From positions 2,275,501-2,339,500 of the forward strand of contig NZ_CP062229.1 of the NCBI RefSeq assembly GCF_024707545.1: DNA of 64,000 bases, read 5' to 3'. The translations under genes were made by a program, and so were the position numbers. The notes under the pieces are model-generated. The model saw only the letters and a list, made by a program, of their open reading frames with translations, was not told the DNA's origin and did no database searches. The stretch is from Mesorhizobium onobrychidis. Its GTDB lineage: Bacteria > Pseudomonadota > Alphaproteobacteria > Rhizobiales > Rhizobiaceae. Below, piece after piece: positions 8,248 to 15,966 of this stretch. Positions within the stretch are counted from its first letter, which is position 1. Each line of letters starts with the position of its first letter.

Positions 8248-8269
8248 GGCAGAGAACATTGTTGGCGCC

Positions 8270-8566
8270 ATGGGCAAGAACGATGGCGACAAACTTCCTG
8301 AGTGGTTTCCGGGCAATCTGCCCGACGATCCAGTGATCCGAGCCGATATCGCGAAAAGGATTTCGAGAGAGACCGACGGTAAAATTGGGCCGGACGATTT
8401 GGTGGTCACGAAGGCGAGGCGGGATCGCAATCTGGTTGAGGAACTGGAAAAAGCTGACGCCGCCCTCGACAGCCAGCCGTCCGTGGTTCCGTTGTTCCTG
8501 GTTATCTTTGTGCTCTCAATTTTGGGCTTCGCAGCGTGCGCCATCGCTGGTTGGTATCTTCCATAG
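8270..8566 (+). CDS. Hypothetical tail-anchored membrane protein
   Basis: 98 aa beginning MGKNDGDKLPEWFPGN. Residues 1-70 are polar and charged. Residues about 72-95 form one hydrophobic helix (PLFLVIFVLSILGFAACAI) ending two residues from the C-terminus, the layout of a tail-anchored protein with a cytoplasmic domain. The ribosome site is weak. No family is recognised. It belongs to the cluster of small stress-type genes inside the inverted repeats. Confidence 0.6.
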   Translation: MGKNDGDKLPEWFPGNLPDDPVIRADIAKRISRETDGKIGPDDLVVTKARRDRNLVEELEKADAALDSQPSVVPLFLVIFVLSILGFAACAIAGWYLP

Positions 8567-8667
8567 CGCGCTTTGAGTTTCCGTTACGCCCAGCCTCTGG
8601 CAATAAAGCTGCGCGAAGCGGTTCCTGTCGGATTTGTCTTTCGCGCTGGTGGCGCGTGCTTCTCTCA

Positions 8668-8853
8668 TTAACTCACAGGCTCGAGCGGTTGGTGCTCCGG
8701 CTCCGCATGGTGAAGCACCTGGCCGAGATCGCGCATGTCGAAGTCCTGACCGCACACGGGGCAATGCTCGAAATGCTCTGCCTCGGGCTTGATCGGCCGG
8801 TCGTGGTCCCTGCCCTTGTAGCCCGTGCCTTCGTTGTTGGTCCGATATCTCAC
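8668..8853 (-). CDS. Small zinc-finger-like protein
   Basis: 61 aa beginning MRYRTNNEGTGYKGRDHDR. The motif HCPVCGQDFDM followed by HH and EPEH resembles a C2H2-like metal site, and similar short proteins are common in rhizobia. Its ATG overlaps the stop of the upstream DUF3606 gene by four bases, so the two are co-translated. Function unknown; a role in nucleic-acid or protein binding is a guess. Confidence 0.6.
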   Translation of the reverse strand: MRYRTNNEGTGYKGRDHDRPIKPEAEHFEHCPVCGQDFDMRDLGQVLHHAEPEHQPLEPVS

Positions 8854-9017
8854 CTACCCTCCCGCAGCGCCCTCGCGGCTTTTGTCAGGGCTGACCGATC
8901 ATTGCCGTTCTTTTTGATCAGCTTGCTGACCTGGCTCGGCGAGATTCCATTCTCTCGCGCGAAATGTTCTATCTCGTAGTACTCGTCGACCGACAAACGA
9001 TTCTGGTTGTCTTCCAT
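8850..9017 (-). CDS. DUF3606-like small protein
   Basis: 55 aa beginning MEDNQNRLSVDEYYEIEHFA. The order (short start, V.EYYEIEHFA helix, GISPSQVSKLIKKNG helix-turn, final basic helix) is the DUF3606 pattern, frequent in rhizobial accessory DNA. TAGGAA sits just upstream of the ATG at 9017; the longer frame to 9143 is basic and unlike the family. It overlaps the next gene by four bases. The function of DUF3606 is not known; the middle resembles a small helix-turn-helix. Confidence 0.6.
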   Translation of the reverse strand: MEDNQNRLSVDEYYEIEHFARENGISPSQVSKLIKKNGNDRSALTKAARALREGR

Positions 9018-9130
9018 TTCCGTATTCCTACCAGGGTTCAAGCGAACGGCACGTTGAAAGGACCATAGCAACGACTGCGTGCAGCCGCGGTTCCGAGTGG
9101 GCGAGCAGATAAGACTTTTTCTTTTCTGCG

Positions 9131-9164
9131 GACCACCCGCCAAATCGAGGAATGGCGGGTGGTC
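9131..9164. repeat. 12-bp inverted repeat
   Basis: GACCACCCGCCA and TGGCGGGTGGTC are perfect reverse complements separated by 10 bases. The structure lies between the DUF3606 gene and the 30-aa ORF, both transcribed leftward. On the minus strand it is not followed by a T run, so an attenuating or processing hairpin is as likely as a terminator for the 30-aa gene. Confidence 0.6.
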
Positions 9165-9217
9165 GCTTATCAGCGCAGGAAGGGACTTAGCTGCGCAGAT
9201 CTCAAATCGGGCGGCCC

Positions 9218-9310
9218 CTAGCTAACGATGATCCCTATCGCCAGGAGCGTGATCGATATGGCGAACACCGGAGCGAGTAACCAGCGAGCTTGGTGGACAC
9301 TATTCTCCAT
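9218..9310 (-). CDS. 30-aa single-helix membrane peptide
   Basis: The peptide starts MENSVHQARWLLAPVFAI and is one hydrophobic helix ending IVS. CGGGAGGGAG six bases upstream is among the best ribosome sites in this region, which is why the ATG at 9310 is chosen and the tiny ORF is believed. Peptides of this type often modulate membrane proteins or respond to envelope stress, but no partner is indicated. Confidence 0.55.
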   Translation of the reverse strand: MENSVHQARWLLAPVFAISITLLAIGIIVS

Positions 9311-9533
9311 GATCTCCCTCCCGGAACACCTGGCGAGCAACGAGTGGACGGCAGTCGCGGTTCCGGGCTGTACCCCGTCCTCGTCCTTTGCGACAGCAAG
9401 GTCAGACTTAGGTCCTACCTTTGAGAAGACCGAAGGCCAATCAAGGAACATTTGCGGCCGCCCGAGGTTGGGTGGGGCTGGGCGCGAAGACGATGCCGTT
9501 CAGCGCAACAGAACTCACATGGAGGAGGCACTT

Positions 9534-9833
9534 ATGAGAACGCGTCTTTCAACTTTCGCCGCGGGATTTCTGCTGCTGGCAGGTATCGGCGCCGCTGCCG
9601 CTCAGGACGTGATCATCGCGCCTGAAAAGGAGACGGTCATCAGGGAATATGTGAAGAAGCAGCCGCTCGCATCGGTGAAAATCCCTGGGATAGAGCTCAA
9701 TATCGGCTCAACCCTGCCCGATACGGTCGAGCTTCATGAAGTTCCCGACACCGAATACCGCTACGTGGTCGTCGACAACCGGACCGTTGTCGTTGATCCG
9801 GGCACACGTAAGATCATCAAAATTATCGACTGA
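9534..9833 (+). CDS. Secreted DUF1236-like protein
   Basis: 99 aa. MRTRLSTFAAGFLLLAGIGAA is a Sec signal peptide with cleavage likely after AAAAQ. The mature part, about 77 aa, contains EYVKKQPLASVKIPG, then LPDTVELHEVPDTEYRYVVV and VVDPGTRKIIKIID, matching DUF1236 domains that are common as periplasmic proteins in rhizobia. GGAGGAGG at 9521-9528 fixes the start at 9534. Function unknown. Confidence 0.8.
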   Translation: MRTRLSTFAAGFLLLAGIGAAAAQDVIIAPEKETVIREYVKKQPLASVKIPGIELNIGSTLPDTVELHEVPDTEYRYVVVDNRTVVVDPGTRKIIKIID

Positions 9834-9854
9834 CCAAAGCGACTGGGAGGACAG

Positions 9855-9880
9855 CCCGCCGTGCCGAAAGGTGCGGCGGG
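9855..9880 (+). promoter_or_regulatory. Hairpin with GAAA tetraloop between two small genes
   Basis: Eleven bases pair (two as G-U) across a GAAA loop, 21 bp after the DUF1236 stop and before the next gene. There is no T run, so an mRNA stabiliser or processing site is more likely than a terminator. Confidence 0.45.
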
Positions 9881-9908
9881 AAGCCATCAAGGGAGGAATG
9901 TGATCACC

Positions 9909-10109
9909 ATGTCGAACCGTGAGATTGGAGCGTCCCAGGCGCTGCGAATGCGCGTCTCCGACCTCAATGAGAGGATGCGCGGCGCCCGGATTACCGAGAG
10001 TGAACTGAAGACCTTTCGAAAGGTCGCAGCCGTCATGGAGGACGGCAAGGGCAGAATCGATGCCGACGATTTGATTGCCGCATCCTTCGTCGTCGAGACG
10101 CTGGACTAG
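9909..10109 (+). CDS. Hypothetical 66-aa helical protein
   Basis: The product begins MSNREIGASQALRMRVSDLN and is predicted to be largely helical with no membrane segment. GGGAGG at 9891-9896 could serve either a GTG at 9900, three codons upstream, or the ATG at 9909. The gene follows the DUF1236 gene and the tetraloop hairpin and may share its transcript. No family is recognised. Confidence 0.6.
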   Translation: MSNREIGASQALRMRVSDLNERMRGARITESELKTFRKVAAVMEDGKGRIDADDLIAASFVVETLD

Positions 10110-10133
10110 CCAACCGCCTACAAGCTCTTCAGA

Positions 10134-10382
10134 ATGCGAGCCGCTGCAATGTCCCTCTCCCCCAGTCTATTCTCTGTTGGCCTGACCTTCCAATGCCCGC
10201 AATGCAATTTCGCCGTCATCAAGAACGGCAGCTGGTTTCAGGTCGTTTCCCACTACAAGTGCGAGGGATGCGGACGCGAGATCCGGATTACCTATCCCGA
10301 CAAGATTGCGATCTTCCAGAAGCACGCGCACTTGGTCACGACCCCGGGAGTTGCGGAACCACGTTCCGTTCACTCTGGCTAA
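10134..10382 (+). CDS. Small zinc-ribbon protein
   Basis: 82 aa (77 if it starts at the ATG at 10149). Two CxxC pairs, FQCPQCNF and KCEGCGRE, are spaced about 26 residues apart, as in a treble-clef or zinc-ribbon domain that would hold one zinc ion. The rest is short and polar. No ribosome site decides the start. Function unknown; it lies 24 bp after the previous gene and may be cotranscribed. Confidence 0.6.
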   Translation: MRAAAMSLSPSLFSVGLTFQCPQCNFAVIKNGSWFQVVSHYKCEGCGREIRITYPDKIAIFQKHAHLVTTPGVAEPRSVHSG

Positions 10383-10442
10383 TGTAAGCCGGCCGCTAGA
10401 ATCGAATTAGTTCGTGAAATTGGAAGCGCTAATCGGGACATC

Positions 10443-10706
10443 TCAGATCCCATACATCAGTGCAATGAAGATCACCGGTGCAAGGATCAGGAAGATCGCC
10501 ATTACTATAATCACGGCAAGGGCCAGGCGCTCTGTTCGCCTGACGAGTGCAGCGACCTCATCGTCGCTCGACGAAACGAGATCAACCCCCGACAAATCTG
10601 TTGGGTCAGGAGTTTGATTGTCATTTGCGGGTCGGCTTGCGACCTCATCGACATTCTGTCTGCTCTGGATAAGGGTCACAGTTCTTCCCGCTGTTAGGGG
10701 TGTCAT
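10443..10706 (-). CDS. Hypothetical tail-anchored membrane protein
   Basis: 87 aa from the ATG at 10706 (MTPLTAGRTVTLIQSRQ). A polar, Asp- and Ser-rich region is followed by a single helix at about 62-85 (LALAVIIVMAIFLILAPVI) at the very C-terminus. The longer frame to 10844 is Arg-rich and unlikely to be translated. No family is recognised. Confidence 0.55.
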   Translation of the reverse strand: MTPLTAGRTVTLIQSRQNVDEVASRPANDNQTPDPTDLSGVDLVSSSDDEVAALVRRTERLALAVIIVMAIFLILAPVIFIALMYGI

Positions 10707-10945
10707 ATCGGGTGCCCGCCGATGGGGGGACAAACAGCGAGCACCCGGGCACCCGGTGAACCACCGATGAAGGGACTTTGCTCGGCGGCCCAATCCCAAT
10801 GCGTTGGTAAGGTCTTGGTTGCCGGCCCTCAGCCCTATGTCCATGACGCAGGGACTTCAGTCTTACCGCTTGTCGACCATAGCCCAGCGGCGGAACCGAG
10901 TGCTGCCCGTCCCGTTTGCCGGCCAATGATAATTCAGAGGTAGCC

Positions 10946-11245
10946 ATGGCTGGCGATCCAACCGTTCTTAACTCAGGCGAAAATGGCGGCGGCACCCTCA
11001 TGGGTATCCATTGGTTTCACCCTCCGGTCTACATCGGAACCGACCGACCTGGGTTCACCTACGTATGTACCAATGTCGAGGGTGCCGCGGCGGAACTCAT
11101 GAAGTGGACCAAGCGGGGACCTAAGTGGAAGGAGGCCATCGAGGCCTGCGTCGCTCTCATTAAAGGCGAGCGCACGCCCGACGATGTAAGGAAGGCGTTC
11201 GAGGCCGCTGCCGAGGAGGAGGGGTTGCTACGCTCCACTAATTAA
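10946..11245 (+). CDS. DUF982 domain protein
   Basis: 99 aa. The DUF982 pattern is clear: WFHPPVYIGTDRPGFTYV, a helix ending in W (AAAELMKWTKRGPKW), a central helix ACVALIKG and the terminal helix VRKAFEAAAEEEGL. An AGAGG ribosome site supports the ATG at 10946. DUF982 proteins are plentiful in Mesorhizobium and Rhizobium and have no assigned function. A second, more divergent member lies at 981-1190. Confidence 0.75.
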   Translation: MAGDPTVLNSGENGGGTLMGIHWFHPPVYIGTDRPGFTYVCTNVEGAAAELMKWTKRGPKWKEAIEACVALIKGERTPDDVRKAFEAAAEEEGLLRSTN

Positions 11246-11308
11246 GTTCGAGCGGCCCGACAGCCCCTCAAGGATCACGAGAAGCCGCCGGGCCCAACCG
11301 GCGGGGGT

Positions 11309-12316
11309 TTGGGGCGGTCGCCGGCTAGTTCTACCATAAGCTCTACATTCATCCTTGCTAATTTAGTAAAATGGTCACGTTCCGTTCCTCTGGCTGTCAA
11401 AACGGATGAGCCTAGAATCAATTTGGTGCCTAAAAGAGTGAGTGCCGGCGGCCGGCTAGAATTTATTCCTCCGATGATGCCTACCTTGGTCGCCAAGCCG
11501 CCCCAGGGCGACGTGTGGTCCCACGAGGTCAAGTTCGACGGCTACCGCTCCCAGATCGTCATCAATGGCCCTGACGTCCGAATCTACACCAAGAGCGGCA
11601 TCGACTGGTCAGCCAAGTATCGCGACTTGGTAGACGCCGCGAAGGAACTGGATATCGGCAGCGCTATCATCGACGGCGAAGCGATCGTCACCAATGAAGC
11701 TGGCCTTTCGGATTTTGCCGCGCTGCGCAAGGCCATCACCAGGCGCCAGCATGACCTCTATTTCGTCGCCTTCGATCTCCTGCACCTAAATGGCCACGAC
11801 TTGCGCGACATGCCGCTGGAGGACCGGCGGGAAATCCTGCATGGCTTGATACCGGCCGGCAGCCGCATTCAGTTCAGCGAGGAGATGCCAGGCGATGGCG
11901 ATGCCGTGTTCTATCTGGTCGACAAGGCCGGTATCGAAGGAATCGTTTCAAAGCGCCGCGGCAGCAAATATCGCAGCGGCCCGACGACGAACTGGCTGAA
12001 GACAAAAAGCTTCACGGTCGACGAATTCGAGCTGCTCGGCGTCGAGCGCGAGCGGGGCAAGGCAGCATTCGCCCTGCTGGCCGAACCAGGCACCGGGAAA
12101 TATGTCGGTTCCGCCTTCATCACCTTGGGCCACGACATGCGGCAACGATTGTGGGATCGCGTCCAGAAACACGCCGGACCGCCTCCGAAAGCCATGAATA
12201 AGCGACCGGCGACGCAGTGGGTCGGGCCTGGGATGAAGCTGCGCGTCAAGCATCTCCGTGGCGAGCACGGCCACATACGCCATGCAACGCTGCTCGGTTT
12301 CAGTGACGAGAGCTAA
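11309..12316 (+). CDS. ATP-dependent DNA ligase of the LigD/LigC type
   Basis: Nucleotidyltransferase motifs occur in order: motif I EVKFDGYR with the adenylated Lys, motif III FVAFDLLHLNG, motif IV EGIVSKRRGSKYRSG and motif V NWLKTKS. An OB-fold follows (VELLGV-type strand to KLRVKHLRGE). The protein joins DNA nicks or breaks, usually in non-homologous end joining. There is no polymerase or nuclease domain and no ku gene in the window, so it is a stand-alone ligase. The first 40 residues of the frame are atypical; translation probably starts at GTG 11438 or ATG 11474, giving 281-293 aa. Confidence 0.85.
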   Translation: MGRSPASSTISSTFILANLVKWSRSVPLAVKTDEPRINLVPKRVSAGGRLEFIPPMMPTLVAKPPQGDVWSHEVKFDGYRSQIVINGPDVRIYTKSGIDWSAKYRDLVDAAKELDIGSAIIDGEAIVTNEAGLSDFAALRKAITRRQHDLYFVAFDLLHLNGHDLRDMPLEDRREILHGLIPAGSRIQFSEEMPGDGDAVFYLVDKAGIEGIVSKRRGSKYRSGPTTNWLKTKSFTVDEFELLGVERERGKAAFALLAEPGTGKYVGSAFITLGHDMRQRLWDRVQKHAGPPPKAMNKRPATQWVGPGMKLRVKHLRGEHGHIRHATLLGFSDES

Positions 12317-12417
12317 GCCGTGTACTCATAAATCAGCCTAGATCAATTTAACGGGGCATGTCCGCCCGCTCCACCTCGTCGGCGCGGGCGAGCAGAGTCG
12401 GTAATGCGCGGCGTTCC

Positions 12418-12870
12418 TCAATCACGCGGCAACTTCGTAGCCACTATCCTGACGCCGCCCATCTTGCGCTCTTGAATGAGGTCAACAAATCGGATGTAGG
12501 ACTTGTGGAATGCATCGTGCCCCATTGGGGTGCCAGCCTGTCGGGCTTCTTCACGCAGCAGTTGATACATTGCCAGTCTTTCCTTCAGAATTGGTAAGCG
12601 TCCGTCGAACGATTCGGGCCCGGTCGCGACGACAACAGCAACATAGCAAATTTGCCGGCATAAGGCAGCTTGCGAGTGTCTTCGACCAATTCAAGAATTC
12701 GTACACCCTGTTAGACAGGAGGACATGCACGGCTGTTATCCAATCTTCCAGACGGACACTTGCATTAAGCCTACCGGCAATGTCCTCGCGCGTTTTGAAA
12801 AGGTACGCTCCTGGCGCGTCGTTGCTGAGAGCGAGACTGTCAGACGGCCGCTTTCCCACCCGAGTCGGTC
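12418..12870 (-). pseudogene. Degraded gene, frameshifted
   Basis: On the minus strand one frame reads APGAYLFKTREDIAGRLNA then ASVRLEDWITAVHVLLSNRV until about 12,705, and a different frame continues with VATGPESFDGRLPILKER, RLAMYQLLREEARQAGTPMG and IRFVDLIQERKMGGVRIVAT to a stop at 12418-12420. The parts look like one protein broken by a frameshift, but I do not recognise the family. The remaining bases of 12317-13203 hold nothing supportable. Confidence 0.35.
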
Positions 12871-13203
12871 GTCCAACTCGCTTGTCGGTGCGATGAGCGG
12901 CTGACGCGAACTTCGCCTCGACAGCGCCATGAGCTGTCATCGCCGCGCCAATCTCCGAACGTCGCGTTAGGGGGCCGTCTGCTGTCCTTCCGGTTTCGGG
13001 CGCGATTGGCTAGAAAGCTGACGTTCCTCTTGCGACCCGAGTCGGTCATCTGATGGAGGCGCCAGAGTCCCCAAAGGCGGACGATCGACAGCTTTTGAGG
13101 TGAGCGTAACGAGATTCGTCAACGGGCGGATCCCGAAAGACGGCACCGACCCGAGAACAGTAGCTTTATCATTTTTTGAATCCTGCGCGGTAAGGTTCCG
13201 CGC

Positions 13204-13803
13204 ATGTGGTTGAAGACTTACTTGATCATCACCGGCATCGGCGCGTTCGTGGCGCTGACAATGCCATGGCTGGTCATCATCGGCAGTTTCCTGATTATCC
13301 CGGGGCTCGTCCTCGCGTCGATGCCAACGGCCCTCATGTATGGCGTCGCCTTCGCGCTGTTCCGCTTGCTGCTTGGAAGTTTCCTTTCAGGGGTTCCTCT
13401 GAACGTCATGTCGGGCGCCGCGACGCTGGCACTGTTCTGGACCATCCCCAGCCAGGCCTCACCTGGGCGAGGGGCACGCTGGCCAGCCTGAAGGAGCCGG
13501 ACATTCAGTCGAGCGCACCGATTGCGCTCAAGGGCGACATTCTCCTCGCCCGCCCGTTCGAGGGCCGTTGCGATGCATTGTGCGCGGCCTTGCTCAAGAC
13601 CCCGGGCGTCACTTCGGTCCGCGTCCAGACTCTTCGCGGTCATTCCAATACCTATCGCTTCATGCCGGACTCGACGCCCGGCAAACGAAGCACCGTCATC
13701 GGGCATGGCCTGCTGCAAAGCGACGACGCCCCCGAACCCGACTTCACCATCGCGATCGAGGACGGCGCTGCCGTGCCCGATGCCAAGCCCCGATCGGGAC
13801 GGG
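13204..13803 (+). pseudogene. Membrane-protein gene, frameshifted and cut off by repeat copy 2
   Basis: From the ATG at 13204 the frame encodes hydrophobic helices (MWLKTYLIITGIGAFVALTM onward) to about residue 82. Near 13,450 (ATCCCCAGCC) the coding signal moves to another frame, which continues LTWARGTLASLKEPDI, then LKGDILLARPFEGRCDAL and so on. One missing base restores a single protein. At 13804 repeat copy 2 begins and the original C-terminus is lost. The protein was a membrane protein with a cytoplasmic or periplasmic tail; the family is not recognised. Confidence 0.65.
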
Positions 13804-14658
13804 TGATGGGCTGGCCCGTTCGGGCTGTCGCGCGGTCTGAATGTCCGGATCGTTTTCAGTGTTGATCAATAGCTGCCATTCCGCTTTCCACCAAAGTCGG
13901 ATCGAGGGTAGAACTGCTCCGGCTGGAAGCGGTCATTCAGCACTGCCGAACGACCGCCCCCAACGTCAGATCTCAGTCCGCTCGGCAAGCACAAGCGGGT
14001 CCTCGATATCGACGCCAAGATAACGGACAGTGTTCTCGATCTTAGTGTGTCCAAGCAGGATCTGCACAGCGCGCAGGTTGCCGGTGGCTTTGTAAATCAT
14101 CGAGGCCTTCGTGCGTCGCAGCGAATGCGTTCCATATTCCTGGCGCCGCAGTCCAATCGCGCTGACCCATTCATCGACAAGGCGAGCATACTGTCTTGTG
14201 CTCATGTGGTGTGCCTGATCAACCCGGCTCGGGAACGCATGGTCGTTGATCGTGCCGCCGCGGCGTTCGAGCCAAGCGAGCAAGCTTGCGCGTACGTCAC
14301 TTGTAGGTTCGAACTGCACCGGTCGGCCTGTCTTTTGCTGCACGACGATCGCACGCGTGCGGATTTCCGGGCCAGCGACCAGATCACCAATCTTGATCTT
14401 CACCAGATCGCATCCGCGCAGTTTGCTGTCGATCGCCAAGTCGAACAGCGCTCGGTCGCGAAGCCGCCCTTCGCGATCAAGAAAGAAGCGAATCGCCCAT
14501 ATCTGTTTCTGGGTGAGTGGCCGCTTCGTCCCTACCGTCTTTCCGATATTCCATGGTGCGCGACCGTGTGTGGCGGGATCAAATCGCGAGTAACCCATCG
14601 TGTTTCTCCTCGGCCTTGATTGGCCACTCGAGAAACGAGAGATCAAGGCAGAAGCGGG
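13804..14658 (-). repeat. Recombinase-bearing repeat, copy 2 (inverted partner at 6266-7121)
   Basis: 855 bp, inverted relative to copy 1 and about 99% identical, with four instead of five As in the run that breaks copy 1. Its left end interrupts the membrane-protein gene at 13204. Between the copies lie 6,682 bp. Two such copies in opposite orientation can recombine to invert the middle. Confidence 0.92.
13966..14598 (-). CDS. Small tyrosine recombinase/integrase (intact copy)
   Basis: 210 aa starting MGYSRFDPATHGRAPWNIGK. The catalytic set of tyrosine recombinases is visible: Arg61 (KLRGCDL), His158 and Arg161 (THSLRRTK), His184 (LLGHTK) and the nucleophile Tyr193 (VRYLGV). It lacks the arm-binding and much of the core-binding N-terminal region of phage integrases (usually 300-400 aa), as do other short rhizobial recombinases. 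GAGGAGAAAC before the ATG at 14598 fixes the start, ruling out the longer frame. It may act on sites in its own repeat. Confidence 0.9.
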   Translation of the reverse strand: MGYSRFDPATHGRAPWNIGKTVGTKRPLTQKQIWAIRFFLDREGRLRDRALFDLAIDSKLRGCDLVKIKIGDLVAGPEIRTRAIVVQQKTGRPVQFEPTSDVRASLLAWLERRGGTINDHAFPSRVDQAHHMSTRQYARLVDEWVSAIGLRRQEYGTHSLRRTKASMIYKATGNLRAVQILLGHTKIENTVRYLGVDIEDPLVLAERTEI

Positions 14659-14886
14659 CCGGTAGCGGACCGGCAGCTTCCGGCCGCAGGATCCTTATGG
14701 CGGACCTTCGGGTCGGTGAAAGTATCGTGGTGAACTGACCAAACCGGCCCATCGTGGCGGATTAGGCGGCTCGTAAGCGGACGTTCGCTGGAACTAGTAG
14801 CTTTGACCCAAGACAGCCATTGCCATTTCCTCGACGTGATCGCCGGTACACTTAAGAGGCCTATTGAGCTTCCTAAGGCGGTCCTA

Positions 14887-15870
14887 TCATTCGAACCTAC
14901 CTGCGCCGATGCCCGAGAGGAGTAACTTTCGATGCTGGAGCGGCGGCAATCCGAACCGCTTTCTGTAAGCGCGGCAGAACCACTCCGGTGAGGCAAAGCC
15001 GGAGGCCACCCCGACCGCCGATGCGCTCATGGTCGTCGAACTCAGCAGATCGCGCGCACGGTCAAGGCGGAGGTCCAAATAGTAGGCAGAAGGGGTTTTT
15101 CCGCCATGACGCAGAAATAGCGCTTGAATACGCCGTTTGCCCAGTCCGCTTCTGCGCGCGATCTCATCCATCGCGAGAGGCTCTTCGAGGTGGTCCTTCA
15201 TCAGAGCGACAAGCAGTCGGAAGTGCGGATTGCCCTGGACGCGCTTGCTTTGTCTTTGGGGAGCACCCGAGGGCCGGATCGACCCGTGGATTAGAGCTTC
15301 CGCCGTTCTGACCGCCAGATCGGGCGAGGTGACCTTGGCGATCCACGCAAGCATCGCGTCCCCGGTAGCCGTTCCGCCCGCAGCAGTCAAACGCTCTCGG
15401 TCAAGCGCATAGATTGCCGTCTCGAGCGAAATTTCGGGATAGGTCTCTCGAAAGCCGGTCTCAGCTTCAAAGTGAACCACGGCTCGATATCCAGCGAGCA
15501 GACCAAGCTCGGCGAGAATGACGGTGCCAGTGTCGAGGCCACCCAACATCCCACCCAAGCGAGCCCGTTTTCGGAGCAACGCCTTAGTGGATTCCGATAC
15601 CTCTGCCAAAGGATCGTAGCCTGCGCACAGCAGAAGAAGCGACAGGTCCCCCGCGTTGGCGACGAGACCAGACGGCACAACCGGCACGCCGTTTGAGGCG
15701 GCCACTGGCGCGCCGTTTTGGCTTAGCGTTTCCCATCGAAACACCGAGTGCCCAGCGACCTTGTTTGCGAGCCTCAGTGTTTCGGTCGCCATGACATAGG
15801 CGAGAAGCTGGAACCGCGGGAAAAGCAACAGCCCGACAGTATGCTGTGTGGGGGAGGTCATGGGGTACAT
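14887..15870 (-). CDS. GlxA-type AraC family transcriptional regulator
   Basis: 327 aa. The N-terminal two thirds is a DJ-1/PfpI-like domain (VGLLLFPRFQLLAYV at the start, LLLLCAGYDPL and GGLDTGTVILAELG in the middle, where a Cys is the usual nucleophile and Asp stands instead). The last 100 residues hold two AraC helix-turn-helices (MDEIARRSGLGKRRIQALF and SAVGVASGFASPEWFCRAYR). Such regulators often control catabolism of small nitrogen or carbon compounds. It is divergent from the aldolase gene 97 bp away, which is its probable target. Confidence 0.88.
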   Translation of the reverse strand: MYPMTSPTQHTVGLLLFPRFQLLAYVMATETLRLANKVAGHSVFRWETLSQNGAPVAASNGVPVVPSGLVANAGDLSLLLLCAGYDPLAEVSESTKALLRKRARLGGMLGGLDTGTVILAELGLLAGYRAVVHFEAETGFRETYPEISLETAIYALDRERLTAAGGTATGDAMLAWIAKVTSPDLAVRTAEALIHGSIRPSGAPQRQSKRVQGNPHFRLLVALMKDHLEEPLAMDEIARRSGLGKRRIQALFLRHGGKTPSAYYLDLRLDRARDLLSSTTMSASAVGVASGFASPEWFCRAYRKRFGLPPLQHRKLLLSGIGAGRFE

Positions 15871-15966
15871 AATAAGTCAATTTTGGAGCACTTCAATGCA
15901 ATGAACGGCAGGTAAAATGTGGCAACAGGAGAAACGGAACCAAGAACTCGACACAAGGAGAACACC

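Noticed and set aside
6266..14658. The inverted repeats as ends of a transposon with target-site duplication
   Set aside because: Bases next to the outer and inner ends show no matching short direct repeats, and the encoded enzyme is a tyrosine recombinase, not a DDE transposase.
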